From: Arsenophonus fragariae
Lineage (GTDB): Bacteria > Pseudomonadota > Gammaproteobacteria > Enterobacterales > Enterobacteriaceae
DNA: 44,526 bases
Direction of reading: 5' to 3'
Assembly (NCBI GenBank): GCA_047291315.1
Contig: JBDPYZ010000020.1
Location: 1 to 44,526, forward strand
The notes under the pieces are model-generated. The model worked only from the letters and a program-made list of their open reading frames with translations, was not told the DNA's origin and searched no databases. Of the stretch, positions 19,238 to 28,195 are shown piece by piece. Position numbers and translations under genes: made by a program. Position 1 is the first letter of the stretch, and every line of letters starts with the position of its first letter.

Positions 19238-20128
19238 TCAAACTAAATTTAGCCATGTTCTAATAGGTTGCGCCAATGCCAAGTATTGCGGATCTTTTGT
19301 CTGCATCCATCGGACTTCATACCACATCATCCTCATATAATTAACCCATGGCTGCCATAATACAATTTGCTGAGTTAATTTATAAAAATCATTATATGCG
19401 TGTGTCTGCTGACAATAGTGTTGCAAAAATTGATTTTGTGCATTTTTATCCCAATCATTGGTGGCAAATAAAGTTGCTAGGGCAAATGCAAGATCACAAT
19501 CAGCCGCATATTCCCAATCTAACAGTTTTAAACTACCATCTTTAGCCAAAAGAACATTTCCACTATGAATATCAAGGTGTGCAAGTACTTTTTTGCTAGT
19601 TTTCGGTTGGCGAGAATGTTGAAAAAAATGATGTAAATTTAACCAATAAGGTGATAGTCTTTGCGGATCAATTTGATACCAGTAACCAGCTAAATGTTGT
19701 TTGAGTTGTAGTGAGTAACCTGATAACGGATGTGAATACAATGAGGCTAATATATAACTTAATGGTTGATATAATTCAAACAAAGAATAGGCGGTATCAG
19801 TAACCACCTTACCTTCCATCCATTCTAATAGTAACCAATCATTATTAGCAGCCAGTGCCTTCGGAGCAGCCATAAACTGAGTAAACTGGCGCAATATTTT
19901 ACGCTCTTTTTGCCGGTTAATACCTAATAAACGCTGCTTTTTTCCGGCAAAACGTGCAATCAATTTAATATTTTCGGTTGCTTCAGCATAAAAGCTTCCA
20001 CCGCTGTATCCCGATAAGGCCTTAATTCGCCACTTATTACGTGTTATAGCCGGATATTTTTGTAATAACAACGTAATAAGTGTTTCCTTTTTATTCAATA
20101 GGATTTGTTCCCGACCAGAGGATCTCAC
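19238..20128 (-). CDS. thiK: Thiamine kinase ThiK
   Basis: ThiK phosphorylates thiamine to thiamine phosphate in salvage; it has an aminoglycoside-phosphotransferase/choline-kinase fold. The 296-residue frame shows the glycine-rich loop LSGYSGGSFYAEA near residue 38, the Brenner motif VLAHLDIHSGNVLL (catalytic Asp, Mg-binding Asn) and the DFG-like KLLDWEYAADCDLAFALATL. The GTG at 20128 overlaps lpoB by 38 bases and gives about 20 extra N-terminal residues. A TTG at 20098 overlaps the lpoB stop by eight bases, much like lolC/lolD, and fits the family length better. The function call is firm, the start is not. Confidence 0.9.
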   Translation of the reverse strand: MRSSGREQILLNKKETLITLLLQKYPAITRNKWRIKALSGYSGGSFYAEATENIKLIARFAGKKQRLLGINRQKERKILRQFTQFMAAPKALAANNDWLLLEWMEGKVVTDTAYSLFELYQPLSYILASLYSHPLSGYSLQLKQHLAGYWYQIDPQRLSPYWLNLHHFFQHSRQPKTSKKVLAHLDIHSGNVLLAKDGSLKLLDWEYAADCDLAFALATLFATNDWDKNAQNQFLQHYCQQTHAYNDFYKLTQQIVLWQPWVNYMRMMWYEVRWMQTKDPQYLALAQPIRTWLNLV

Positions 20129-20657
20129 CAGTTTGCGCTCCCATCAACTGCATTTCAATTTCACTCTGTTGTTGATTACCCGAAATAACCGAATAAAGCA
20201 CATAATCAGCTTGCACATAACGTGCTAAGCCGATGGCTTTACTGCGCGTAACTAAACTGTCTTCCTGAGATAAGCCCAAAGCTTTACGTGCATTTGCCAC
20301 AACATCTTGCGGAACTAATTTGAATACATTTTGGTTATTAATTGCATCAATAATAGCATCGGTTGCTTGTATTGATTGAATTGACATATTGGTATTATTT
20401 TTTATTAAATCAATCAATAACACCTTACCTGATTCAACCCCCGGGGCCCGTACCAATTGATTAGCTAAAGGAATAACCGCTGTTGAACAATCTACTGTTT
20501 TTACTTTTGGTAGCTGCGGTACAGTGTCTGGAGACGTTGGTGTCATTGGTTGCTCAGTAGGTTCAATTGTAATAACCGGTGCCGTTTTTTTACTCGTTAT
20601 CGATGAGCAACCAACTAATATGAATGTCACAACCATAAGTTGAAAAATACGTCTCAT
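20091..20657 (-). CDS. lpoB: Penicillin-binding protein activator LpoB (outer-membrane lipoprotein)
   Basis: LpoB reaches through the periplasm to stimulate PBP1b transpeptidase and glycosyltransferase activity. The 188-residue precursor starts with a short signal peptide and lipobox LVGCSS (Cys 17), then a Pro/Thr-rich linker near residues 25-55, then the globular domain (ANQLVRAPGVESGKVLLIDL, NTNMSIQSIQATDAIIDAIN, LGLSQEDSLVTRSKAIGLAR) ending TGEILWSGTNPIE. It depends on the Lol machinery encoded upstream in the window. ycfL, which lies between lpoB and hinT in E. coli, is missing. Confidence 0.93.
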   Translation of the reverse strand: MRRIFQLMVVTFILVGCSSITSKKTAPVITIEPTEQPMTPTSPDTVPQLPKVKTVDCSTAVIPLANQLVRAPGVESGKVLLIDLIKNNTNMSIQSIQATDAIIDAINNQNVFKLVPQDVVANARKALGLSQEDSLVTRSKAIGLARYVQADYVLYSVISGNQQQSEIEMQLMGAQTGEILWSGTNPIE

Positions 20658-20814
20658 TTATTCTTCTCCTGTATACCTTAAGTTGCAAGGTAAACTGAAT
20701 AACAAAGTCTGTGCCAAAATACCAAAATAAATTGCTTTATAATTAAAGATTAACCAACAAAACTATTCTTTTCTCTTTAATGACAAATTAACAAAATAAT
20801 GATTTAAAATTTAT

Positions 20815-21168
20815 CTATCTTTGTGCTAACAACGGCCCTAAAGAATGACCTCCTACTAAATGCACATGAATATGGAAAACTTCCTGACCGGAATGTTGAT
20901 TACAATTCATAATTAAACGGTAGCCATTATTAGCAATACCTTCCTGCTTAGCGATCTTTGCCGCGACCGTGATCATATGACCTAATGTTTGTTCATGCTC
21001 AGCTTTCACATCATTTATGGTAGCGATCAAAATATTAGGAATAATTAAAATATGGACTGGTGCCTGTGGTTCTATATCCCTAAACGCCGTTACTAAATCA
21101 TCCTGATAAATAATATCAGCGGGAATTTCACGGCGTATAATTTTACTAAAAATCGTTTCTGTTGCCAT
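20815..21168 (-). CDS. hinT: HIT-family purine nucleoside phosphoramidase HinT
   Basis: HinT hydrolyses aminoacyl- and lipid-linked adenosine phosphoramidates. At 117 residues it is slightly shorter than the roughly 119 of E. coli, lacking the last two residues. It begins ETIFSKIIRREIPADIIYQD and has the histidine triad in VFHIHVHLVGG with the preceding NCNQHSGQE loop. ATG 21168 matches the conserved start. 157 bases without a gene separate it from lpoB. Confidence 0.96.
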   Translation of the reverse strand: MATETIFSKIIRREIPADIIYQDDLVTAFRDIEPQAPVHILIIPNILIATINDVKAEHEQTLGHMITVAAKIAKQEGIANNGYRLIMNCNQHSGQEVFHIHVHLVGGHSLGPLLAQR

Positions 21169-21211
21169 AATTTCATCCTTTAAAGCTATTTTTTATGAAG
21201 ATGCAAGCGGT

Positions 21212-21997
21212 TCAATCACGCTTAATTGTTAAATGAAAAAGATCACAAAAATTTTGCGAAGTAGCTCGGGCAATTTCTTCAATATCTAGGCCTTTTAATT
21301 GGGCTAAAAAGTGCGCTATATTTCGTACATAAGCGGGCTGATTTTCTTTGCCACGATAAGGAACAGGTGCCAAGTAAGGCGCATCGGTTTCAATTAAAAT
21401 GCGCTCTAAAGGCACCATACGTGCAGCCTGGCGGATCTGTTCGGCATTACGAAATGTCACTATACCGGAAAATGAGATATAAAGCCCTAAATCTAATAAT
21501 GCTTTAGCCATCTTCTCATCCTCCGTGAAACAGTGTAAAACCCCACCGCAATCACCAACCTGTTCTTCCCTCAATATTGTTAATGTGTCTTGCTGGGCTT
21601 CTCGAGTATGAATAATAACGGGTTTGTTTAATTGACAACCTATACGAATATGTTGACGAAAAGATGTTTGTTGCAATTTAGCATTCTCACTTTGGTAGTG
21701 ATAATCCAAACCTGTTTCACCTAACGCAACAACTTCACTGCCTGACGCTAAACGTGCAAGTTCATCAAGATCATATCCTTTATGAAGATCAAGCGGATGT
21801 ATGCCACATGAAAATGCTACATTATTACGCTGACCAATCTGCTTTTTCATACTAATAAAACCTGGCAGCGTTGTCGCAACAGCTAGAATATATTTTACCT
21901 CGCTAGCCGCCGCTTTTGCGATAACATCATCTATATCTTTATGTTTATTCTTATAATCTAAGCAATCGAGATGACAGTGTGAATCAACTAAAAACAT
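21212..21997 (-). CDS. ycfH: TatD-family metal-dependent hydrolase (YcfH)
   Basis: TatD-type TIM-barrel nuclease paralogue. All metal-ligand motifs of the family are visible: VDSHCHLD at the N-terminus, GETGLDYH near residue 92, VIIHTREA, VLHCFT and ETDAPYLAPVP. The length is the usual 261 residues. Members act as 3'-5' DNA or RNA exonucleases or D-aminoacyl-tRNA deacylases; the specific role of YcfH is not settled. It sits 11 bases past holB and is probably cotranscribed with tmk-holB. Confidence 0.94.
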   Translation of the reverse strand: MFLVDSHCHLDCLDYKNKHKDIDDVIAKAAASEVKYILAVATTLPGFISMKKQIGQRNNVAFSCGIHPLDLHKGYDLDELARLASGSEVVALGETGLDYHYQSENAKLQQTSFRQHIRIGCQLNKPVIIHTREAQQDTLTILREEQVGDCGGVLHCFTEDEKMAKALLDLGLYISFSGIVTFRNAEQIRQAARMVPLERILIETDAPYLAPVPYRGKENQPAYVRNIAHFLAQLKGLDIEEIARATSQNFCDLFHLTIKRD

Positions 21998-22008
21998 AAT
22001 GAACTCTT

Positions 22009-22998
22009 TTAATTATGGTAATAAAGTGCATTCTGCCAGTTAATTAACTGAGACATCAATCGTAATTCCTGATTCAATCCCATCACTGACATTAATTGGT
22101 AACGACAATTTTGCCATTCAGTAGCACTTTTTAATAAGACATCAGAAGAATTGATAGCGGCCAATTTAGTGATTAATGATGACTGATCTTGATTAACACA
22201 ATAATTAGCTACTTGCTTTTGATATTTTACTGCATCCAGTAATAGGCTTATCAACCAGCTGATCCGTTCGACAGCGTCTTTCTGATCTAATTCAGGTAAC
22301 CAGCTAAAAAGCGTCTTAGTGGCTAAATGTTGCATTAATGATTGGCAAAATTGTTTTCTTTTCAGCCAATTCTCTGGCTGTAAAAGGGTTAAAGCGGCAA
22401 GAGGTGCACCCGCATTAAGTTTTATAGCCGTTTCAATATGAACCAACGCTAACGGTATTTTTTGTTTTTGTAACCAAGAAATTGCAGTTTTACGCTCCGG
22501 CACAGAAAGGTAATAATAAAAACATCGACTACGTAAAGTAGCTAACAAGAGTACTGGATCACGGCACTCTAACAAAAAATAGGTATTGTTCGTCGGTTCT
22601 TCTAAAGTTTTCAATAATGCATTACTTGCCGCTTCGGTTAATGCTTCAACACAAGAAAGCCAAATAACTTTAGCGCCGCCTTGCTGTGCATGGCTAACTA
22701 AAGCTTCGGTTAAATAACGAATACTTTCAATGCCTATCGTATTTTTGCCCTTATCTGCGACAATTTTATGCCAGTCTGGATGTGTTTCCGCTAACATCAG
22801 TTGACAACTATGACAACCACCACAGCTTTTCATACTCGCCGGCTGTTGGCACATTAACCAACGGCTAATAGCATAAATGAGTGCCTCACTTCCCATTCCA
22901 GTATCAGCATGTAACAACAATGCATGATGTCCTTGCTTCTTCTGATGGAGAGAAATTATCTGTCTATATGCATGATTTAACCATGGATACCACTTCAT
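22009..22998 (-). CDS. holB: DNA polymerase III delta' subunit HolB
   Basis: Delta' is the stator of the clamp loader, binding delta and gamma/tau. The 329 residues show the degenerate P-loop region (HADTGMGSEALIYAISRWLM), the zinc module CGGCHSCQLM, the SRC-like arginine region LRSRCFYYYL, and the sensor stretch ASNALLKTLEEPTNNTYFLL. The N-terminal MKWYPWLNHAYRQII is typical. It lies 10 bases after tmk and before tatD, the standard order. Similarity in the C-terminal helical collar is weaker, as usual. Confidence 0.95.
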   Translation of the reverse strand: MKWYPWLNHAYRQIISLHQKKQGHHALLLHADTGMGSEALIYAISRWLMCQQPASMKSCGGCHSCQLMLAETHPDWHKIVADKGKNTIGIESIRYLTEALVSHAQQGGAKVIWLSCVEALTEAASNALLKTLEEPTNNTYFLLECRDPVLLLATLRSRCFYYYLSVPERKTAISWLQKQKIPLALVHIETAIKLNAGAPLAALTLLQPENWLKRKQFCQSLMQHLATKTLFSWLPELDQKDAVERISWLISLLLDAVKYQKQVANYCVNQDQSSLITKLAAINSSDVLLKSATEWQNCRYQLMSVMGLNQELRLMSQLINWQNALYYHN

Positions 22999-23008
22999 TC
23001 TACTTGCC

Positions 23009-23635
23009 TTATGATGTCAACCAATTCGATAATACATCGAGAATAGTTTTTTGCACCTCTTCTAATGATTGGTTAGCATCAATTGTGATGATTGTATCAT
23101 CTTCAGCAGCTAATTCCACATAGCGCTGACGCGTTCGTTTAAAAAAGTCCAATGACTCTTTCTCTATCCGATCTAGTTCACCACGATCCCGCACTCGCTG
23201 TAAGCCTCGAGCGGGTTCTATATCAAGAAATAGTGTTAGATCAGGTCGAAAATCATCCAGTATGGTATTGCGTAATACTTTCATTAATTCTGGGCAAAGC
23301 CCTCGCCCTCCGCCTTGATAAGCTTGTGATGAGAGATCATGGCGATCACCAATGACCCATCTTCCTCTTGCAAGAGCGGGCTTGATAACATTTTCAATTA
23401 ATTGAATACGCGCAGCATAAAGCATTAGTAGCTCAGCTTTATCGGTGATTTTTTCTTCGTCAATGCCATTCTTAATTAATTGACGCAATTTTTCCGCTAG
23501 CGGCGTTCCTCCCGGCTCACGTGTAAAATCAATCTCAGTTATTCCTACCTTAGCCAGTGTTTCTACAACAGTTTTTATCCCGGTAGTTTTTCCTGCGCCT
23601 TCAAGACCTTCCATCACTATATAACGACTTTTCAT
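23009..23635 (-). CDS. tmk: Thymidylate kinase
   Basis: Converts dTMP to dTDP for DNA synthesis. The 208-residue protein has the P-loop EGLEGAGKTTGIKT, the DRX-type motif FTREPGGTPLAEKLRQLI, the substrate-binding GDRHDLSSQAYQGGGRG and the LID region RVRDRGELDRIEKESLDFF, which places it in the enterobacterial type with LID arginines. Its ATG overlaps the mltG stop by four bases (ATGA), indicating translational coupling mltG-tmk-holB. Confidence 0.97.
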   Translation of the reverse strand: MKSRYIVMEGLEGAGKTTGIKTVVETLAKVGITEIDFTREPGGTPLAEKLRQLIKNGIDEEKITDKAELLMLYAARIQLIENVIKPALARGRWVIGDRHDLSSQAYQGGGRGLCPELMKVLRNTILDDFRPDLTLFLDIEPARGLQRVRDRGELDRIEKESLDFFKRTRQRYVELAAEDDTIITIDANQSLEEVQKTILDVLSNWLTS

Positions 23636-24657
23636 TCATTTTTATCTTTTGTCTGACGATAATGTTTAACCGCCTGATTATGATCATTAAAATTGGTAGT
23701 AAAAGTATGCCCACCATTGCCCGTTGCAACAAAATAAAAATAACCAGTTTCATCAGGATGAGTCGCTGCTTTAATTGAAGCTCGGCCAGGCATAGCAATT
23801 GGTGAAGGGGGCAAACCAGCGATCAAATACGTATTATAAGGACTTGGCTTATATAAGTCACTACGATAAAGAACCCCACGGTATTTATCACCTAAACCAT
23901 ATATAACCGTAGGATCCGTTTGCAACCGCATTTTTTTCTTTAATCGATTAATAAATACCGAAGCCACTTTAGCTCTCTCTATATCAATCCCAGTTTCTTT
24001 TTCAATAATTGAAGCCATAATTAACATTTCATATGGCATTTTGTACGGTAAATTAGACGCTCGCCCTTGCCATTCATATTCAAGAGCCATTAACATTTTT
24101 CGATGTGCACGTTTTAATATATCAAAATCACTAACTTCCTCTGTGTAATAGTAAGTATCTGGATAAAACCACCCCTCTAGTGATTGACCAGGCTGTAACC
24201 CTAGTTGCTGCGCTAGTTTATCAGCAGACTGATTTTCAATAGTCTGTTTTAAATAAGGAGCTTGATGTAATACTTTTTTCCAATCTTCAAAACGAGAGCC
24301 TTCAGTAAACAGCAAACTAAATTGCGCTTCTTTACCAGCAAAGAACATTTCTAACATTGTCCGCAAAGACATGTCAGGATTTAATCGATACGTTCCCGCT
24401 TTAAATTGTGCTAATTGTGGTTCCACTCTCAGTAACCATTGAAATTTATTAGCCGGATTTATTATTTTCTTCTCTATTAACAATAATTCTAATCCTGCTC
24501 GCCCTGTACCTGCCGGTAAAGTAAAAATAATTGTTTCATTAATATTAATAGCTGTGTCAGCATAATTTTGTATCTGATGGTAAAATGTATAAAGAATACA
24601 GCTACTCAATATTAATAAAAAAATAATCAACCACAATATTCGTCTTAGATACTTCAT
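23632..24657 (-). CDS. mltG: Endolytic murein transglycosylase MltG
   Basis: MltG cuts nascent glycan strands in the inner membrane and is thought to set chain length. The 341 residues comprise an N-terminal membrane anchor (about residues 5-27, ILWLIIFLLILSSCILYTFY), a LysM-like region, and the YceG domain with EGWFYPDTYYYTEEVSDF, the catalytic Glu in ASIIEKETGIDIERAKVASV, and the C-terminal LPPSPIAMPGRASIKAATHP and YFVATGNGGHTFT. The length equals that of E. coli MltG. It lies 56 bases after pabC. Confidence 0.96.
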   Translation of the reverse strand: MKYLRRILWLIIFLLILSSCILYTFYHQIQNYADTAININETIIFTLPAGTGRAGLELLLIEKKIINPANKFQWLLRVEPQLAQFKAGTYRLNPDMSLRTMLEMFFAGKEAQFSLLFTEGSRFEDWKKVLHQAPYLKQTIENQSADKLAQQLGLQPGQSLEGWFYPDTYYYTEEVSDFDILKRAHRKMLMALEYEWQGRASNLPYKMPYEMLIMASIIEKETGIDIERAKVASVFINRLKKKMRLQTDPTVIYGLGDKYRGVLYRSDLYKPSPYNTYLIAGLPPSPIAMPGRASIKAATHPDETGYFYFVATGNGGHTFTTNFNDHNQAVKHYRQTKDKNE

Positions 24658-24713
24658 TTAACACTCGTTTCCTAATATTACCTATAAAAATTAATCTAAT
24701 ATTAATAGCAAAA

Positions 24714-25550
24714 TTAACTTAACCTCAAACAAAATGGCAAAAGAAAATTGAATAATTCGCGAGAATAATAGTGCAAGACGGGTTGCTTTGGCTGAGTTAA
24801 AATACGGTTAACCGATAATATGGGCATTAAAGCATTAGTGATGATAACCTCATCGCTATGCACTAATACATTAGGATAGTCGCTGATATAGAAAAGTTCA
24901 TAATTAGTATCAGATAAACAAGAAATAACCTTTTTTCGCATTACACCTTCAACCCCAGCATGATTTAAATTTGGCGTATAAATTTGTTTCCCTTTACGCA
25001 AAAAAATATTTGCTGCACAACATCCAATCAATATTCCATTAGTATCTGTTACAATAGCTTCATCAACATTCAATAATTCAATTTGTTGTTTTATTAATAT
25101 TTGCTCTAAGCGATTTAAATGTTTAATACCTGCCAAATAACAGTTATTATTTACTGGTATTGTACTCAGAGTTAAATCAATACCCGTTTGCCGTTGATTT
25201 AGATAAATAGCTGGATAATCAGTTAACAAAATAATGACAGTTGCTTTGTTAAAGCCCGCTATGCTATATCCTCGCCCACCTTCACCACGACTAATAATAA
25301 CTTTGATAACCGCTAAATTCTTTTTATTCAATTGTGCTATCTTATTTACATCAGCAGCCAATTTTTGCCAATCTGGTACAGGTAATAGTAGTTGTTTAAC
25401 ACCTTTTTGTAATCGATAAATGTGATGCGTCAATAAAGCAGGTTGATGCCCAACCACACGGATTGTCGTAAAACAGCCATCCCCGAATTGAACAGCTCTA
25501 TCCATTACAGAAATATTATTTCGATGTTCACCATTAATCCAACAAATCAT
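24714..25550 (-). CDS. pabC: Aminodeoxychorismate lyase PabC
   Basis: A PLP enzyme that releases pyruvate from 4-amino-4-deoxychorismate to give p-aminobenzoate for folate. At 278 residues it is slightly longer than the E. coli protein. It has the fold-type IV features DRAVQFGDGCFTTIRVVGHQ, KVIISRGEGGRGYSIAGFNK, the PLP lysine in AGIKHLNRLEQ, and the cofactor loop GCCAANIFLRKGKQIYTPNL. It lies between fabF and mltG, the conserved order, but a terminator hairpin separates it from fabF. Confidence 0.95.
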   Translation of the reverse strand: MICWINGEHRNNISVMDRAVQFGDGCFTTIRVVGHQPALLTHHIYRLQKGVKQLLLPVPDWQKLAADVNKIAQLNKKNLAVIKVIISRGEGGRGYSIAGFNKATVIILLTDYPAIYLNQRQTGIDLTLSTIPVNNNCYLAGIKHLNRLEQILIKQQIELLNVDEAIVTDTNGILIGCCAANIFLRKGKQIYTPNLNHAGVEGVMRKKVISCLSDTNYELFYISDYPNVLVHSDEVIITNALMPILSVNRILTQPKQPVLHYYSRELFNFLLPFCLRLS

Positions 25551-25629
25551 CGTGTTAACTTCTTAATCAAACTCAATACCCACTATTTATCGCTAAGTTT
25601 ATTGGAAATTCATCATTTACACCAATAAA

Positions 25630-25660
25630 AAGGCCTCAACTTAAGTCAAGTTGAGGCCTT
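25630..25660 (-). terminator. Strong intrinsic terminator after fabF
   Basis: Perfect 13-base arms (25630-25642 and 25648-25660) with a five-base loop, followed on the minus strand by TTTATT. The hairpin starts about 20 bases past the fabF stop, so it ends the plsX-fab transcript; pabC, starting 80 bases further on, then needs its own promoter or read-through. Confidence 0.85.
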
Positions 25661-25679
25661 TATTATGAGAAAATATCAA

Positions 25680-26942
25680 CTAATTGACTTTACGAAAAAT
25701 AATCGAACCATTTGTACCGCCAAAGCCAAAAGAATTACATAATGCATACTGCATATTTTCAACTCTGCGACCCTGTTTCGGTACAAAATCTAGCCTGCCT
25801 GTCTTTACTAATTTGTCTAATTTACTATCAAGAGTTTCAAGGTTAATTGTTGGAGGAATAAGTTGATCTCTTAACGACAAAATCGTAAAAATAGCTTCAA
25901 TTGCACCTGCTGCTCCTAATAAATGACCGGTCATCGATTTAGTCGAACTAACCAATATTTTACTCTGATCTGAGTAAATCGAAGCAACTGCACGCGCCTC
26001 AGCAATATCTCCTGCTGGTGTTGATGTACCATGAGCATTAATGTAACCTACTTTTTCTGCTCCTATACCTGCATCGTGTAATGCATTTGTCATGGCCAGA
26101 GCCGCACCTTCACCATTCTCTGATGGTGACGTCATATGATAGGCATCACTACTCATACCAAAACCAGCAAATTCAGCATAAATTTTAGCGCCTCGAGCTT
26201 TAGCATGTTCATACTCTTCCAGCACTAAAATACCCGCACCATCGCCTAATACAAAACCATCTCGCTCCTGATCCCAAGGGCGACTTGCTCGCTCAGGTTC
26301 GTTATTACGTCTTGATAAGGCTTTGAGAGAGCCAAACCCAGCAATACCTAAAGATGTACTCGCTTTTTCTGCACCACCTGCCAACATGATATCAGCATCT
26401 CCATAAGAAATAATACGTGCTGCGTGACCAATATTATGCACCCCTGAAGTACAAGCGGTAGCAATAGAGATAGTTGGACCTTTAAAACCATAAATAATAC
26501 TTAAGTGTCCAGCTACCATATTAATGATGGTTGAAGGAACAAAAAAAGGACTTACTTTACGTGGGCCATTAATAATTAAAGCATCACAATTTTCCTGGAT
26601 TAGACCTAACCCTCCAATGCCAGAACCAATTGCTGCACCAACCCGATGAGCATTTTTTTCTGTGATAATACCTGCATCTTCGATAGCTTGTTGACCTGCA
26701 GCAAGCCCATATTGAATAAAAAGATCCATTTTGCGAGCATCTTTGGCTGAAATACCATAATCCTCATGATTAAAATCTTTAACTAAACCGGCAAACTTGG
26801 TTGTATGGTTTTCAGTGTTAAAATGCTCTATAAGGCTGATGCCACTCTGTCCAGCACATACAGCATTCCAAGATGATTCAACTGTGTTGCCGACAGGAGA
26901 TAACATGCCGAGTCCAGTCACAACTACTCGACGTTTAGACAC
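25680..26942 (-). CDS. fabF: 3-oxoacyl-ACP synthase II
   Basis: KAS II condenses malonyl-ACP with acyl-ACP in the elongation cycle and does the C16 to C18 step. The 420 residues carry the full Cys-His-His set: TACTSGVHNIGHAARII, NAHGTSTPAGDIAEA and STKSMTGHLLGAAGAIEAIF, with the C-terminal gating loop CNSFGFGGTNGSIIF. The start (MSKRRVVVTGLGMLSPVGNT) is standard. It follows acpP after about 100 bases containing a hairpin. Confidence 0.97.
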   Translation of the reverse strand: MSKRRVVVTGLGMLSPVGNTVESSWNAVCAGQSGISLIEHFNTENHTTKFAGLVKDFNHEDYGISAKDARKMDLFIQYGLAAGQQAIEDAGIITEKNAHRVGAAIGSGIGGLGLIQENCDALIINGPRKVSPFFVPSTIINMVAGHLSIIYGFKGPTISIATACTSGVHNIGHAARIISYGDADIMLAGGAEKASTSLGIAGFGSLKALSRRNNEPERASRPWDQERDGFVLGDGAGILVLEEYEHAKARGAKIYAEFAGFGMSSDAYHMTSPSENGEGAALAMTNALHDAGIGAEKVGYINAHGTSTPAGDIAEARAVASIYSDQSKILVSSTKSMTGHLLGAAGAIEAIFTILSLRDQLIPPTINLETLDSKLDKLVKTGRLDFVPKQGRRVENMQYALCNSFGFGGTNGSIIFRKVN

Positions 26943-26984
26943 GTATATCCTCCAGAAAAAGAAATGAGTTTCGGTGAAAATATA

Positions 26985-27002
26985 GGCGGTCGATTGACCG
27001 CC
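26985..27002 (-). terminator. Hairpin in the acpP-fabF gap (possible attenuator)
   Basis: GGCGGTC and GACCGCC make a seven-base-pair GC-rich stem with a four-base loop. On the minus strand it is followed by TATATTTTC, a weak U-tract. It could reduce fabF expression relative to the very abundant AcpP or protect the acpP mRNA 3' end. Confidence 0.5.
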
Positions 27003-27043
27003 TGAATATGTGCATAAAAGCTTTCTACAATTAAACTTACGAC

Positions 27044-27304
27044 TTATGCTTGATGACTATTAATATAATCAATCGCGGCTTGCACTGTCGTGATTTTTTC
27101 CGCTTCTTCATCAGGAATTTCTGTATCAAACTCTTCTTCTAATGCCATGACTAATTCAACAGTGTCAAGAGAATCCGCACCTAAATCCTCAACAAATGAA
27201 GAATTATTTGCAACTTGATCTTCTTTAACTCCTAACTGTTCAGCAATTATTTTCTTAACACGTTTTTCAATATCGTTGTCAACACGTTCGTCTCTAGTCT
27301 TCAT
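27044..27304 (-). CDS. acpP: Acyl carrier protein AcpP, with an N-terminal extension
   Basis: AcpP carries growing acyl chains on 4'-phosphopantetheine attached to the Ser of GADSLDTVEL (Ser 45 from this start, Ser 37 counting Met in E. coli). The acidic helix II (ELVMALEEEFDTEIPDEEAE) and the tail KITTVQAAIDYINSHQA are nearly identical to E. coli. I chose ATG 27304, preceded by AGGAA at 10 bases. The frame is also open from ATG 27337, but that lacks a good site and lies further from the family start. Even from 27304 the protein is 86 residues, eight more than usual: MKTRDERVDN precedes DIEKRVKKII. No in-frame ATG, GTG or TTG lies closer. Confidence 0.95.
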   Translation of the reverse strand: MKTRDERVDNDIEKRVKKIIAEQLGVKEDQVANNSSFVEDLGADSLDTVELVMALEEEFDTEIPDEEAEKITTVQAAIDYINSHQA

Positions 27305-27453
27305 ACTATTTAAATTCCTATTAAAACTCGCTTTCACGATGGTTTTCGTAGTTTAGATACAGGAAAGGCACAACCCAATCCTGGCTATTCGAACCTGATT
27401 TCGCATAATTATATGCTATTTTAGCATTAATCATGCAAATGATTCATTGCTTT

Positions 27454-28188
27454 TTAAAGCATACACATGCCACCATTGACATGTAATGTTTCACCCGTGA
27501 TGTAAGCTGCTTCATCAGAAGCTAAGAATGCTACAGCACTGGCAATTTCTTTTGCATTACCGAGTCGCCCCACAGGAACACTAGCTAAAATCCCTGCTCG
27601 CTGCTCAGCTGTCAATGCTCCTGTCATATCGGTTTCTATAAAACCAGGTGAAACAACATTCACCGTAATACCACGGGTAGCTACTTCACGTGCTAACGAT
27701 TTACTAAAAGCTATAACACCTGCTTTAGCTGCTGCATAATTTGCCTGTCCAGCGTTACCCAATGTGCTCACGACTGAGCCAATAGAAATAATGCGACCAT
27801 AACGTTTCTTCATCATTGAACGCATTATAGCTTTGGATAAACTAAAGATCGAAGTTAAGTTTGTACCAATAACTCTGTTCCACTCTTCTTCTTTCATTCG
27901 CAGCAATAGATTATCACTCGTAATACCAGCATTATTAACTAAAATATCAATTTCACCAAATTCTTCACGAATTTTAGATAGAGTACTATCAATAGATTCA
28001 ACGTCTGTCACATTCAAGACATAGCCTTTACCTTTATCACCAAGATAGCAACTAATCTCCTCAGCACCTTTTTCTCTTGTAGCAGTACCAATTACTTTCC
28101 CACCCCGTTCAGCCATCAGTTCAGCTATTGATCGCCCGATACCACGACTTGCGCCAGTTACCAAGGCTATTTTTCCATCAAAACTCAT
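27454..28188 (-). CDS. fabG: 3-oxoacyl-ACP reductase
   Basis: NADPH-dependent reduction of beta-ketoacyl-ACP. The short-chain dehydrogenase of 244 residues has the nucleotide loop TGASRGIGRSIAELMAERG, the NNAG motif (VNNAGITSDNLLLRMKEEEW), the catalytic Ser/Tyr/Lys in GSVVSTLGNAGQ and ANYAAAKAGVIAFSKSLARE, and the C-terminal GETLHVNGGMCML. It is seven bases downstream of fabD; 149 bases, with room for the acpP promoter, separate it from acpP. Confidence 0.97.
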   Translation of the reverse strand: MSFDGKIALVTGASRGIGRSIAELMAERGGKVIGTATREKGAEEISCYLGDKGKGYVLNVTDVESIDSTLSKIREEFGEIDILVNNAGITSDNLLLRMKEEEWNRVIGTNLTSIFSLSKAIMRSMMKKRYGRIISIGSVVSTLGNAGQANYAAAKAGVIAFSKSLAREVATRGITVNVVSPGFIETDMTGALTAEQRAGILASVPVGRLGNAKEIASAVAFLASDEAAYITGETLHVNGGMCML

Positions 28189-28195
28189 GTTTTCC

